From contig JAQXVT010000033.1 in assembly GCA_029225065.1 (NCBI GenBank), positions 1 to 52,864 on the forward strand: a stretch of DNA of 52,864 nucleotides, in the 5' to 3' direction. The stretch comes from Lachnospiraceae bacterium (GTDB lineage Bacteria > Bacillota > Clostridia > Lachnospirales > Lachnospiraceae). The notes under the pieces were generated by a model. That model was not told the DNA's origin, did no database searches, and saw only the letters and a program-made list of their open reading frames with translations. Of this stretch, positions 27,027 to 34,078 are shown piece by piece. The first letter of the stretch is position 1; every line of letters starts with the position of its first letter. The position numbers and the translations under genes were made by a program.

Positions 27027-27123
27027 AAGTAGGATGTGTGCAGCCAGGCGAACTGCGAATGAGCAGGAAACAAAGCGGCTGCATTCAAAAGGAAACCGGA
27101 AATTTTGGAAAAAGGAGTTTTTC

Positions 27124-29040
27124 ATGATATTATCGTGTCAGAATATAAGCAAAGCATTTGGAACGGACGTGATCTTAAAGCAGGCGTCGTTTCATATTGA
27201 GGACCATGAGAAAGCGGCGATTGTCGGAATCAACGGAGCCGGAAAGACGACGCTGCTTCGGATTATTGTCGGGGAAATGGAGCCGGATGAGGGTGTGGTT
27301 GCGCTCTCAAAGGGAAAAACAATCGGATACCTGGAGCAGCATCAGGATGTCCACAGTGAACAGACGATCTACGAGGAACTGCTCAGTGTCAAGGAAGATG
27401 TGCTGCGTATGGAGAAAAAGCTGCGCGAGATGGAGCATGAAATGAAACATCTCGCCGGGGATGCGCTTTCACAGCTGATGGAACAGTACAACCGCATCTC
27501 CACAGAGTATGAGCACCAGAACGGATATGCGCTTCAAAGTGAGCTGACCGGCGTGCTCAAGGGGCTTGGATTTACCGAAGACGAATTTGACAAAAAGATC
27601 TGTACGCTCTCCGGAGGCCAGAAAACGCGTGTCGCGCTCGGCCGCCTGCTGCTCTCCTCTCCGGATCTGCTGCTGCTCGACGAGCCGATCAACCACCTGG
27701 ATCTGAATTCGATCGCATGGCTGGAAAATTATCTGATGAATTATAAGGGCGCCGTTCTGATCGTTGCCCATGACCGGTATTTCTTAAACCGCGTCGTTTC
27801 CAAGATCATCGAGATCGACGGCGGAAAGGTGATGAGCTTTGCCGGGAACTATTCCGCTTACGCCGAGAAAAAGGCGCAGCTGCGTGAGACGGCATGGAAG
27901 GCGTACATGAACCAGCAGCAGGAAATCCGCCATCAGGAAGCGGTTATCGCGAAGCTGAAATCCTTCAACCGGGAAAAATCGATTAAGCGGGCGGAAAGCC
28001 GCGAAAAAATGCTGGACAAGATGGAGGTTCTTGAGAAGCCGTCTGAGGTACGTGCTGATATGCATCTCCACCTGGAGCCGCAGATCTTAAGCGGAAACGA
28101 TGTGCTGACGGTGGAGCATCTCTCAAAATCCTTCCCTGGTAATCCACTCTTTTCAGACATCAGTTTTCAGATTCACCGAGGTGAAAAGGTAGCGATCATC
28201 GGCGACAATGGCACCGGAAAGACGACCATCCTCAAGATTATCAATGAACTGGAGCGCGCGGATGCAGGCAGCGTGGAGCTTGGAAGCAAGGTTCATATCA
28301 GCTACTACGATCAGGAGCATCAGCAGCTCCATATGGAAAAGACGCTGATGGAGGAAATCTCAGATGTCTATCCGGATATGACCGGTACGGAGATCCGAAA
28401 TATTCTGGCGGCATTTCTTTTCACTGGCGACGATGTGTACAAACGCATCCGGGATTTGAGCGGCGGTGAGCGCGGCCGTATCTCTCTGGCCCGCCTGATG
28501 CTCTCCAAATCAAATTTCCTGATCCTCGACGAGCCGACGAACCACCTGGATATCGTCTCCAAGGAGATTCTCGAGGAGGCAATCCGCAAGTATACCGGTA
28601 CGGTGCTCTACGTCTCGCATGACCGTTATTTTATCAATCAGACAGCGACCCGTATTCTGGAGCTGAAAAATCATGCGATCATCAACTATATCGGAAATTA
28701 TGATTATTATCTGGAAAAATCAGAGGAACTGACGCAGATTTATGCGCCGGAACAGTCGGAGGAGACATCCGCTCCGGCGGTCTCCGCCTCCTCTTCCAAG
28801 GAGGACTGGGCACGCAAAAAGGAGGAGCAGGCGAAGGAGCGCAAGCGCCAGAACGATCTGAAAAAGGTGGAAAATGAGATTACAAAGCTCGAAAACCGCA
28901 GCAGTGAGATCGATGAGCTGATGACAAAGGAAGAAGTCTATACCGACGTGGCGGAATGCACGAAACTGAGCAAAGAAAAGGCAGAGCTTCTGGAAAAGAT
29001 CGATGCACTGTATGAGCAGTGGGAAGCACTGTCAGAATAA
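27124..29040 (+). CDS. ABC-F family ATPase (YdiF-like)
   Basis: This is a soluble tandem ABC ATPase of 638 residues without membrane segments, of the ABC-F family that acts on the ribosome. Domain 1 has GINGAGKTTLLRII near residue 37, LSGGQKTRVALGRLLL and DEPINHLD; domain 2 has GDNGTGKTTILKII near 360, LSGGERGRISLARLML and DEPTNHLD. The interdomain linker is charged (KSFNREKSIKRAESREKMLD). The C-terminus (about 545-638) is a coiled coil (KKEEQAKERKRQNDLKKVE), as in YdiF. Site 1 has Ile in place of the usual Thr of DEPTNHLD. The ATG at 27124 has GGAG in front; a longer in-frame start at 27034 lacks a spaced ribosome binding site. Translation factor or antibiotic resistance cannot be decided. 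Confidence 0.92.
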   Translation: MILSCQNISKAFGTDVILKQASFHIEDHEKAAIVGINGAGKTTLLRIIVGEMEPDEGVVALSKGKTIGYLEQHQDVHSEQTIYEELLSVKEDVLRMEKKLREMEHEMKHLAGDALSQLMEQYNRISTEYEHQNGYALQSELTGVLKGLGFTEDEFDKKICTLSGGQKTRVALGRLLLSSPDLLLLDEPINHLDLNSIAWLENYLMNYKGAVLIVAHDRYFLNRVVSKIIEIDGGKVMSFAGNYSAYAEKKAQLRETAWKAYMNQQQEIRHQEAVIAKLKSFNREKSIKRAESREKMLDKMEVLEKPSEVRADMHLHLEPQILSGNDVLTVEHLSKSFPGNPLFSDISFQIHRGEKVAIIGDNGTGKTTILKIINELERADAGSVELGSKVHISYYDQEHQQLHMEKTLMEEISDVYPDMTGTEIRNILAAFLFTGDDVYKRIRDLSGGERGRISLARLMLSKSNFLILDEPTNHLDIVSKEILEEAIRKYTGTVLYVSHDRYFINQTATRILELKNHAIINYIGNYDYYLEKSEELTQIYAPEQSEETSAPAVSASSSKEDWARKKEEQAKERKRQNDLKKVENEITKLENRSSEIDELMTKEEVYTDVAECTKLSKEKAELLEKIDALYEQWEALSE

Positions 29041-29068
29041 GAAAGAATAAGAAAAAAGCGAATGAGAA

Positions 29069-29114
29069 AAACAGCCCGGGATGAAAATTTTATCGTTTTC
29101 ATCCCGGGCTGTTT
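29069..29114. terminator. bidirectional intrinsic terminator
   Basis: Nineteen-base perfect arms (AAACAGCCCGGGATGAAAA and its complement) flank an eight-base loop. A-rich and T-rich ends allow it to serve both the ABC-F gene and the convergent SH3 gene. Confidence 0.92.
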
Positions 29115-29132
29115 CATACAGGTCAAAATAAT

Positions 29133-29882
29133 TTAGAAGAACCGTGCTCCCATGTATCCGACCATGCCGTCGACCCGAACCTTATACCAGCCGCCGGCAT
29201 CCTCGAGAAACTCGACAACCGTTCCGGCCGGGTACTCTCCGATGATGTTGTCACCGTAATCCGCATAGCTGCGGATGTAGCAGGCACCCTTCATAGTCAG
29301 ATAGACCGGCTGATAAGGAGCTTCTGTCTCTGGTTCCGGAGCCTGTGTCTCTGCCAGTATTTCTGTCTGAACCACAATCTGCTCGGTTTGAACCGGGGCG
29401 GAAGTTTCAGGAGCAATATCTGTGCCGGATGTTTCCGCTGCTTCTGTTGCTGCTGAAGTATCGGATGTTTCAGCCTGGGAAGACGAATCAGAAGTATCGT
29501 CAGATGTCTGACTGTCGACTGCATCTTCTGCCGACGCGGCTGTTTCCTTCGGCTGTGCGGAAGATGCGTCTGTTTCCGTCTCTAAACTTGTCTCTGACTG
29601 ATGCTCCGTTTCAGAGGATGTTTCCGTCTGTGTTTCTTTTTCGGTTTCAGATTCTGATGCGCGCTCGGTGACGGCCTCTGTCAGGATTTCGATGGCACCA
29701 CCCTTTGAAGAAGCGTCCTGCGTCTCTTCAGTCTGGGTGTTCGCCGTCTGCGGCGATCCTGCTCTTTTTACGATAAGCCAAGTCTGGACACCGAAGGTAA
29801 TCAGTGTAAAGGCCAGCAGTGCGCCGATAATAAGCAGAATGTATCTCAGATAATCGGAAAGCCATTCTTTGAATTTTTTCAC
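29133..29882 (-). CDS. membrane-anchored SH3-domain surface protein
   Basis: This 249-residue protein has a short basic cytoplasmic end, one membrane segment at about residues 11-34 (YILLIIGALLAFTLITFGV), a linker of about 135 residues dominated by Ser, Thr, Glu and Ala, and a C-terminal bacterial SH3 domain (about 195-249: YIRSYADYGDNIIGEYPAGT, GGWYKVRVDG, VGYMGARFF). SH3b domains of this kind bind cell wall. It probably sits on the outer face of the membrane. The start is GTG at 29882, with AGGGGAGAAAG upstream. The function beyond wall association is unknown. Confidence 0.8.
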   Translation of the reverse strand: MKKFKEWLSDYLRYILLIIGALLAFTLITFGVQTWLIVKRAGSPQTANTQTEETQDASSKGGAIEILTEAVTERASESETEKETQTETSSETEHQSETSLETETDASSAQPKETAASAEDAVDSQTSDDTSDSSSQAETSDTSAATEAAETSGTDIAPETSAPVQTEQIVVQTEILAETQAPEPETEAPYQPVYLTMKGACYIRSYADYGDNIIGEYPAGTVVEFLEDAGGWYKVRVDGMVGYMGARFF

Positions 29883-29919
29883 CTTTCTCCCCTCTTTTCG
29901 TGTTTCTTATGTAGTTATG

Positions 29920-30273
29920 TTACCAGTATTTTGCGACTGCTTTTTGAATTGCCCTGCCGTAAAGCACAGCGAATACAAAAAAAAGGATGTAAGTTGCATA
30001 GTATAAAAAACCGATATTCAGGTTCAGATAAGCCTGTATCAGACCGACTGCTCCGCTTAAGATACTGCAGGCACCGAATAATACCTGCCACGGTCCGACA
30101 TCATGGATATAACCAGCCGGATCTTTGCATTTTTCCGGGAGCGTATTTTTCGGAAGCAGTACCGTGCCACGCACTGCGCCGGATGTCTTCATCAGCACGA
30201 AATTGATGACGATGTAAAGTCCGCATGCGGCAATCAGAAGATCGAACATCGCATTCATTGAAACATTGTCCAT
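29920..30273 (-). CDS. small integral membrane protein of unknown function
   Basis: This 117-residue protein has three hydrophobic segments (about residues 8-27, 63-82 and 85-107) separated by a polar loop holding PEKCKDPAGYIHDVGPWQ. No known family was recognised. AAGAGG precedes the ATG and the gene is the next one after thrC on the same strand. The length and clear membrane pattern make a real gene likely. Confidence 0.65.
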   Translation of the reverse strand: MDNVSMNAMFDLLIAACGLYIVINFVLMKTSGAVRGTVLLPKNTLPEKCKDPAGYIHDVGPWQVLFGACSILSGAVGLIQAYLNLNIGFLYYATYILFFVFAVLYGRAIQKAVAKYW

Positions 30274-30301
30274 AGTGTAAGCCTCTTAGTTTTCTTTCTG
30301 G

Positions 30302-30347
30302 CAGGTTTCTGCGTGGCAGACAACGGACCTTGCCGCACAGAAACCTG
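30302..30347 (-). terminator. stem-loop after thrC
   Basis: Ten-base arms CAGGTTTCTG and CAGAAACCTG enclose a further GGCA/TGCC pairing, ten bases past the thrC stop. No U-run follows, so termination is uncertain; it could also be an mRNA-stabilising structure. Confidence 0.45.
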
Positions 30348-30356
30348 TATGGTTAG

Positions 30357-31844
30357 TTACAGGCCGAGGAACTCTTTTACCGCCTGGCACATCTCATTTG
30401 TCTCGATGACCTTGTCGTGAAGCACCGGAGCGGTTCGGATCTCTTCTACAGCCTTCGGTACTTTGACACCGGAGATGCGGCACAGTTCATCGATCAGTGA
30501 GAAATCTTCCATTCCCTCGTACTTGCTGTCGATCGCACTCATGACGCTTCTTGAAAATTTGAACGGACTTGCAGTCGATGCGATGACTGCCGGAGCGGTC
30601 GGCTGATTTGCTGCTTTCCAGGTGTGGTAAACGTAGGAAGCAACTGCTGTATGCGGATCGAGTACGTATCCGCTTTTCTCGTAGACGGTGCGGATTTCCT
30701 GTGCGGTCTGCGCTTCTGTCGCATATCCGCCCGCGAAATCCTTCATCTTCTCCTTCATTTCCTCTGTGATCGTGTAGGAGCCGTTCTTTGCAAGCTCTGC
30801 CATCAATTTTGCGTTCTTCTCAGAATCATTTCCGGCAATGCGGTAAATGAGACGCTCCAGATTGCTGGAAATGAGGATATCCATCGACGGAGAGGTCGTC
30901 AGTACAAAGTCACGGTTGCGGTCATAGACACCGGTCTGGAAGAAATCGTAGAGCACTTTGTTTTCATTGGATGCGCAGAGCAGCTTTCCGATCGGAAGTC
31001 CCATATTTTTTGCGTAAAATGCAGCGAGGATGTTTCCAAAGTTGCCGGTCGGAACGACCACGTTCATCGCTTCTCCTGCCTTTAAGGTGCCATCAGCAAT
31101 CAGTCTGCCGTACGCATATACATAGTAAACGATCTGCGGAACAAGACGACCGATGTTGATTGAGTTTGCGGAGGAGAAGCAGAAGCCCTTTCCAGCAAGC
31201 TCATCGCGCAGTGCTTCATCGGAGAAAAGCTTCTTTACGCCCGACTGTGCGTCGTCAAAATTGCCGTGAATGCCGATAACACAGGTGTTTTTCCCTTTCT
31301 GTGTGACCATTTGCTTTTCCTGTACGGCGCTGACGCCGTTCTTCGGGTAAAATACGATGATCCGCGTGCCCGGTACATCCGCAAATCCGGCCAGCGCTGC
31401 CTTTCCGGTATCACCGGAGGTGGCGGTCAGAATGACAATTTCTTTTTCCTCATGATTTTTGCGTGCTGCGGTCGTCATCAGATACGGCAGGATGGAAAGT
31501 GCCATATCCTTGAATGCAATCGTAGCACCGTGGAACAGCTCCAGATAAAAACAGTCGTCGACCTTGCGAAGCGGTGCAATCTGCGGGGTGTCAAACTTCT
31601 CGTCGTAAGCGTGACGAATGCAGTCCTTCAATTCTTCTTCGGTATAATCAGTGAGAAAACGGCTCATAACGGCGTATGCAGTTTCCTGATACGTCATTTT
31701 TGCCAGATCTTCTGCCGGGATATCAAGCGCCGGGATCTGTTCAGGAACGTAAAGTCCGCCGTCATCTGCGAGTCCTTTTAATACTGCCTGTGATGCGGTG
31801 ACACGATTCTGTGCGTCTCTTGTACTTCTATACATCCATTCCAT
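30357..31844 (-). CDS. thrC: threonine synthase
   Basis: ThrC is a PLP enzyme converting O-phosphohomoserine to threonine. The 495-residue length fits the longer clade (as in E. coli thrC). MYRSTRDAQNRVTASQAVLK begins the chain, followed by GLADDGGLYVPEQIP; the PLP lysine lies in HGATIAFKDMALSILPYLM near residue 112, and TATSGDTGKAALAGF binds the cofactor phosphate. A second ATG three codons in is an equally good start. The promoter at 31927-31955 overlaps a terminator. Confidence 0.95.
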   Translation of the reverse strand: MEWMYRSTRDAQNRVTASQAVLKGLADDGGLYVPEQIPALDIPAEDLAKMTYQETAYAVMSRFLTDYTEEELKDCIRHAYDEKFDTPQIAPLRKVDDCFYLELFHGATIAFKDMALSILPYLMTTAARKNHEEKEIVILTATSGDTGKAALAGFADVPGTRIIVFYPKNGVSAVQEKQMVTQKGKNTCVIGIHGNFDDAQSGVKKLFSDEALRDELAGKGFCFSSANSINIGRLVPQIVYYVYAYGRLIADGTLKAGEAMNVVVPTGNFGNILAAFYAKNMGLPIGKLLCASNENKVLYDFFQTGVYDRNRDFVLTTSPSMDILISSNLERLIYRIAGNDSEKNAKLMAELAKNGSYTITEEMKEKMKDFAGGYATEAQTAQEIRTVYEKSGYVLDPHTAVASYVYHTWKAANQPTAPAVIASTASPFKFSRSVMSAIDSKYEGMEDFSLIDELCRISGVKVPKAVEEIRTAPVLHDKVIETNEMCQAVKEFLGL

Positions 31845-31926
31845 ATCTGTATCCTGCTCCTTTTTTCTGTTTTCGTGATTGCTTCCCGCCAGATGGACGG
31901 CCCGGGAAGATAAAACTCTCCCGTGC

Positions 31927-31955
31927 AGTATACCACACGCAAAAGGTCATTGCAA
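31927..31955 (-). promoter_or_regulatory. sigma-A promoter of thrC
   Basis: On the minus strand TTGCAA and TATACT are 17 bases apart. The -35 is part of the hairpin at 31939-31980. No T-box or other amino acid riboswitch was recognised in the short leader. Confidence 0.65.
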
Positions 31956-31980
31956 CGGCTGAATTGCAATGACCTTTTGC
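31939..31980. terminator. intrinsic terminator between the SleB-type gene and thrC
   Basis: Seventeen-base perfect arms (GCAAAAGGTCATTGCAA and its complement) flank an eight-base loop, 31 bases past the stop of the gene ending at 32011. The best T-run is on the plus-strand side; on the minus side the stem itself ends in CCTTTTGC. Confidence 0.75.
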
Positions 31981-32010
31981 TTTTTCCTGTCATGGGTATC
32001 GCTATGACGG

Positions 32011-32799
32011 CTAACTGGTATAATCCTGAAACGTATAGTATTCATGACCACCGTATGCAAAAAGCCGTGTGAGGCTTGAGTCAAACCATGCGGTGTTGGC
32101 TGCTTCTGAAAAGTCACGTGCAAAGAAAAACAGCGCACCCTGTGATACATCTTCACCTTGCAGGACACGATCCACTGCTTCGATTGTGGATTGTGTGATA
32201 CTGCACATATAGATACGCCCGTCTGAGGTTGGCTGGAACTGATCTTTCTGCCAGACGACCTCCTGAATCGTATCCGGAAAATGCGAATCGCGAACCCGGT
32301 TTAAAACAACCCCTGCAACCATCATCTTGCTTGTAACGTCACCGCCCGTAGCTTCTGCTTCCACAATCTGAAGAAGCGTCTGATATTCATCTGAGGACAT
32401 CTGGTTTTTCAGGACGGTCTGCTGTGCATAGTAACTCAGTGCTCCGGCACTCTTTGCACCGTTTTCCAGACGCGTGCGGTACAGAATTCTCCGGTCAATA
32501 CCATCTGCTCCAGCCAGTGTGTCCTCGTTTGCGTAACCGGCATTTACGAGACGTGTCTCATCTGCGTATGTTTCCATACGTGAAATACCGGTCAGCAGTC
32601 CGGTCAGACCAGGCTGAAACTGACCAGCGTTCTGTGATGCATCCGTCGCATAAACTTTTCGATGACTTCCAGTGTCAAACTCTGAGATGAATATGGAAAG
32701 AATGGTGAGTGCAAGGGCTGCGGACAGTACTACAGCAATTTTTCCTGCGGTGTCTCTTAAAAATCGACCGCGGCAATTCCGTACATTTGTCAATTGCAT
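32011..32799 (-). CDS. SleB-type cell wall hydrolase, membrane anchored
   Basis: This 262-residue protein has a membrane segment near residues 19-40 (IAVVLSAALALTILSIFISE), a spacer, and a C-terminal Hydrolase_2 (SleB/CwlJ) domain from about residue 135. QIVEAEATGGDVTSKMMVAG contains the likely catalytic Glu, and VLNRVRDSHFPDTIQEVV and ALFFFARDFSEA follow. SleB is a spore cortex lytic transglycosylase, but a near-consensus sigma-A promoter upstream suggests vegetative expression here, so a role in growth is possible. GGAG precedes the ATG. Confidence 0.85.
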   Translation of the reverse strand: MQLTNVRNCRGRFLRDTAGKIAVVLSAALALTILSIFISEFDTGSHRKVYATDASQNAGQFQPGLTGLLTGISRMETYADETRLVNAGYANEDTLAGADGIDRRILYRTRLENGAKSAGALSYYAQQTVLKNQMSSDEYQTLLQIVEAEATGGDVTSKMMVAGVVLNRVRDSHFPDTIQEVVWQKDQFQPTSDGRIYMCSITQSTIEAVDRVLQGEDVSQGALFFFARDFSEAANTAWFDSSLTRLFAYGGHEYYTFQDYTS

Positions 32800-32864
32800 A
32801 TAAAATCTCCTGGATTCTCGCCGATGTATAACCAGCTTTTTTCTTCCCCTCGAAACATAGCTGA

Positions 32865-32894
32865 ATTATACCTGATACTGATTTCAGTTGTCAA
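32865..32894 (-). promoter_or_regulatory. sigma-A promoter of the SleB-type gene
   Basis: On the minus strand consensus TTGACA and TATAAT are separated by 18 bases. Both hexamers are perfect; the leader is about 60 bases. Confidence 0.8.
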
Positions 32895-32935
32895 TTGGTT
32901 TTTCATATTTTTGTAATATTTTATTTTGACAAATT

Positions 32936-32975
32936 CATATTTTGTTACATAACTATTACTATATAACAAAATATG
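32936..32975. repeat. perfect 12-base inverted repeat in AT-rich region
   Basis: The arms CATATTTTGTTA and TAACAAAATATG are 16 bases apart. A TTGACA hexamer lies just upstream at 32926. The arrangement could bind a dimeric regulator; no terminator function is apparent. Confidence 0.6.
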
Positions 32976-33184
32976 AGGTCGAATAAGTGTGCATTTTCAG
33001 GTATTCTGCCACTTGAAAAAAGTCGCATTTGTTAGTATTTACAAGGAAAATAAGGAAATATGGAAAATGAAGCAAAAAAAAATCAAAAAGATCGTAAAAT
33101 GTTGTCACGTCAAAAATAATAATGTAATATTTTTGTAATAAATATTGTGAAAACAAAGAAGAATTAGGACGGATCCTACAAGTA

Positions 33185-33212
33185 GCGAAGCGGATTGCGC
33201 ATGTCCGATTTA
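33185..33212. repeat. 28-bp palindromic repeat, copy 1
   Basis: The element reads GCGAAGCGGATTGC, then GCATGTCCGATTTA. It shares its length and the GCGAAG...ATGTCCG-N-TTTA frame with the element at 52146-52173, and the GCGAAGCGGA start with the one at 47246-47273. Confidence 0.55.
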
Positions 33213-33248
33213 CCCACATGATAAACACAATCAGGAATGGAAACGGGA

Positions 33249-33277
33249 TTGAAGCGAGGAACGGAAAATGTTATACT
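33249..33277 (+). promoter_or_regulatory. sigma-A promoter of traX
   Basis: TTGAAG and TATACT are 17 bases apart. The predicted transcript would begin a few bases before the stem-loop at 33288. Confidence 0.65.
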
Positions 33278-33287
33278 GCCAGAGAAA

Positions 33288-33326
33288 GCACGCCCAGAGC
33301 ATGTTCTAAACACGTTCTGGGCGTGC
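33288..33326 (+). promoter_or_regulatory. 5'-end leader hairpin of traX
   Basis: The arms GCACGCCCAGA and TCTGGGCGTGC pair perfectly, with further pairing inwards. The stem starts almost at the predicted transcript start and ends eight bases before the ribosome binding site. No U-run follows, so it is not a terminator. Confidence 0.6.
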
Positions 33327-33349
33327 AGTGAGAAGGGAGGACGCGAAGC

Positions 33350-34078
33350 GTGCAAATGGAAAAAGAACAGAAAAAGTTAAGCCGGGATGCAATTAAATAT
33401 GCGGCAGTGTTTGCAATGCTGCTCAATCATGTGGCACATGTCTTTTTGCAGGAGGGCTCTATGGAATATGAGATCTGTGTGGCGATCGGATATTTTACTG
33501 CAGTGACAATGTGCTACTTTCTCGTGGAGGGCTATCACTATACGCGCTCAAAAAAGAAATACGGACAGCGTCTCCTGCTCTTTGCAGTCGTCTCTCAGGT
33601 ACCGTATCAGGCTGTATTTGGCTTGCGGCAGCTGAACATGCTGTTTACCCTGCTCTTCTGTTTTTTGATTTTGGTCAGTCTGGAATACATTCAGGACAGC
33701 GGAGGACGCAGCGTGTGTGTCTGCCTGCTTGCAGCGGCAACGTGTGTCTGTGACTGGGGCGGACTTGCGGCGGCATTTACTGTACTGTTTGCACAGGCGT
33801 ACGGTTCACGCCGAAAGCTGCTGTATGCGTATGGCATGGATTATCTTCTTTTTTCTCTTGTTTCTGCTGCGGAATATGCAAAAGCGCTATCGTGGCCGCT
33901 TGCAGCGGTGCGCGGACTGCTTGAGGGAGTCGGAATTCTGGTTTCCGGTGTCGTGATCGTCTTTTTTTACAGCGGAAAAAGAACCGGCACAGGCGGCCGG
34001 TTCTCAAAGTGGTTCTTTTATGTGTTTTATCCGCTGCACCTTCTGATATTGTGGGCAATCAATATTTCATATTTTTGA
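33350..34078 (+). CDS. TraX family membrane protein
   Basis: This 242-residue polytopic membrane protein has about seven or eight hydrophobic segments and matches the TraX family, named after the F-plasmid pilin acetylase and widespread in Firmicutes without conjugation genes. RDAIKYAAVFAMLLNHVAHV and GYFTAVTMCYFLVEGYHYTR near residues 10-65 and the terminal FYVFYPLHLLILW are typical. GTG at 33350 is chosen because AGGGAGG is nine bases upstream; the ATG two codons later is possible. It converges on lysA and overlaps it by 20 bases. No conjugation genes lie nearby. Confidence 0.85.
   Translation: MQMEKEQKKLSRDAIKYAAVFAMLLNHVAHVFLQEGSMEYEICVAIGYFTAVTMCYFLVEGYHYTRSKKKYGQRLLLFAVVSQVPYQAVFGLRQLNMLFTLLFCFLILVSLEYIQDSGGRSVCVCLLAAATCVCDWGGLAAAFTVLFAQAYGSRRKLLYAYGMDYLLFSLVSAAEYAKALSWPLAAVRGLLEGVGILVSGVVIVFFYSGKRTGTGGRFSKWFFYVFYPLHLLILWAINISYF

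Larger units (their letters stand above)
32800..33349. other. AT-rich intergenic region, 550 bases, no gene seen
   Basis: This stretch between two divergent genes is much richer in A and T than its surroundings, especially 32895-33165. I see no credible coding frame. It holds the SleB-type promoter, a perfect 12-base inverted repeat (32936-32947 and 32964-32975), two GTAATATTTT-type stretches (near 32913 and 33123), a 28-bp palindromic repeat (33185-33212), the traX promoter and a leader hairpin. A small RNA cannot be excluded. Confidence 0.6.

Noticed and set aside
26929-27123. N-terminal extension of the ABC-F gene from 26929
   Set aside because: This would cover both divergent promoters. 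The family start MILSCQNISKAF at 27124 has its own ribosome binding site.
30302-31990. T-box or threonine-responsive riboswitch upstream of thrC
   Set aside because: The leader from the promoter to the ATG is under 90 bases and lacks the conserved T-box sequence.
32959-33228. 89-residue minus-strand frame in the AT-rich gap
   Set aside because: Composition follows AT-rich DNA, no ribosome binding site, and it runs across the 28-bp repeat.
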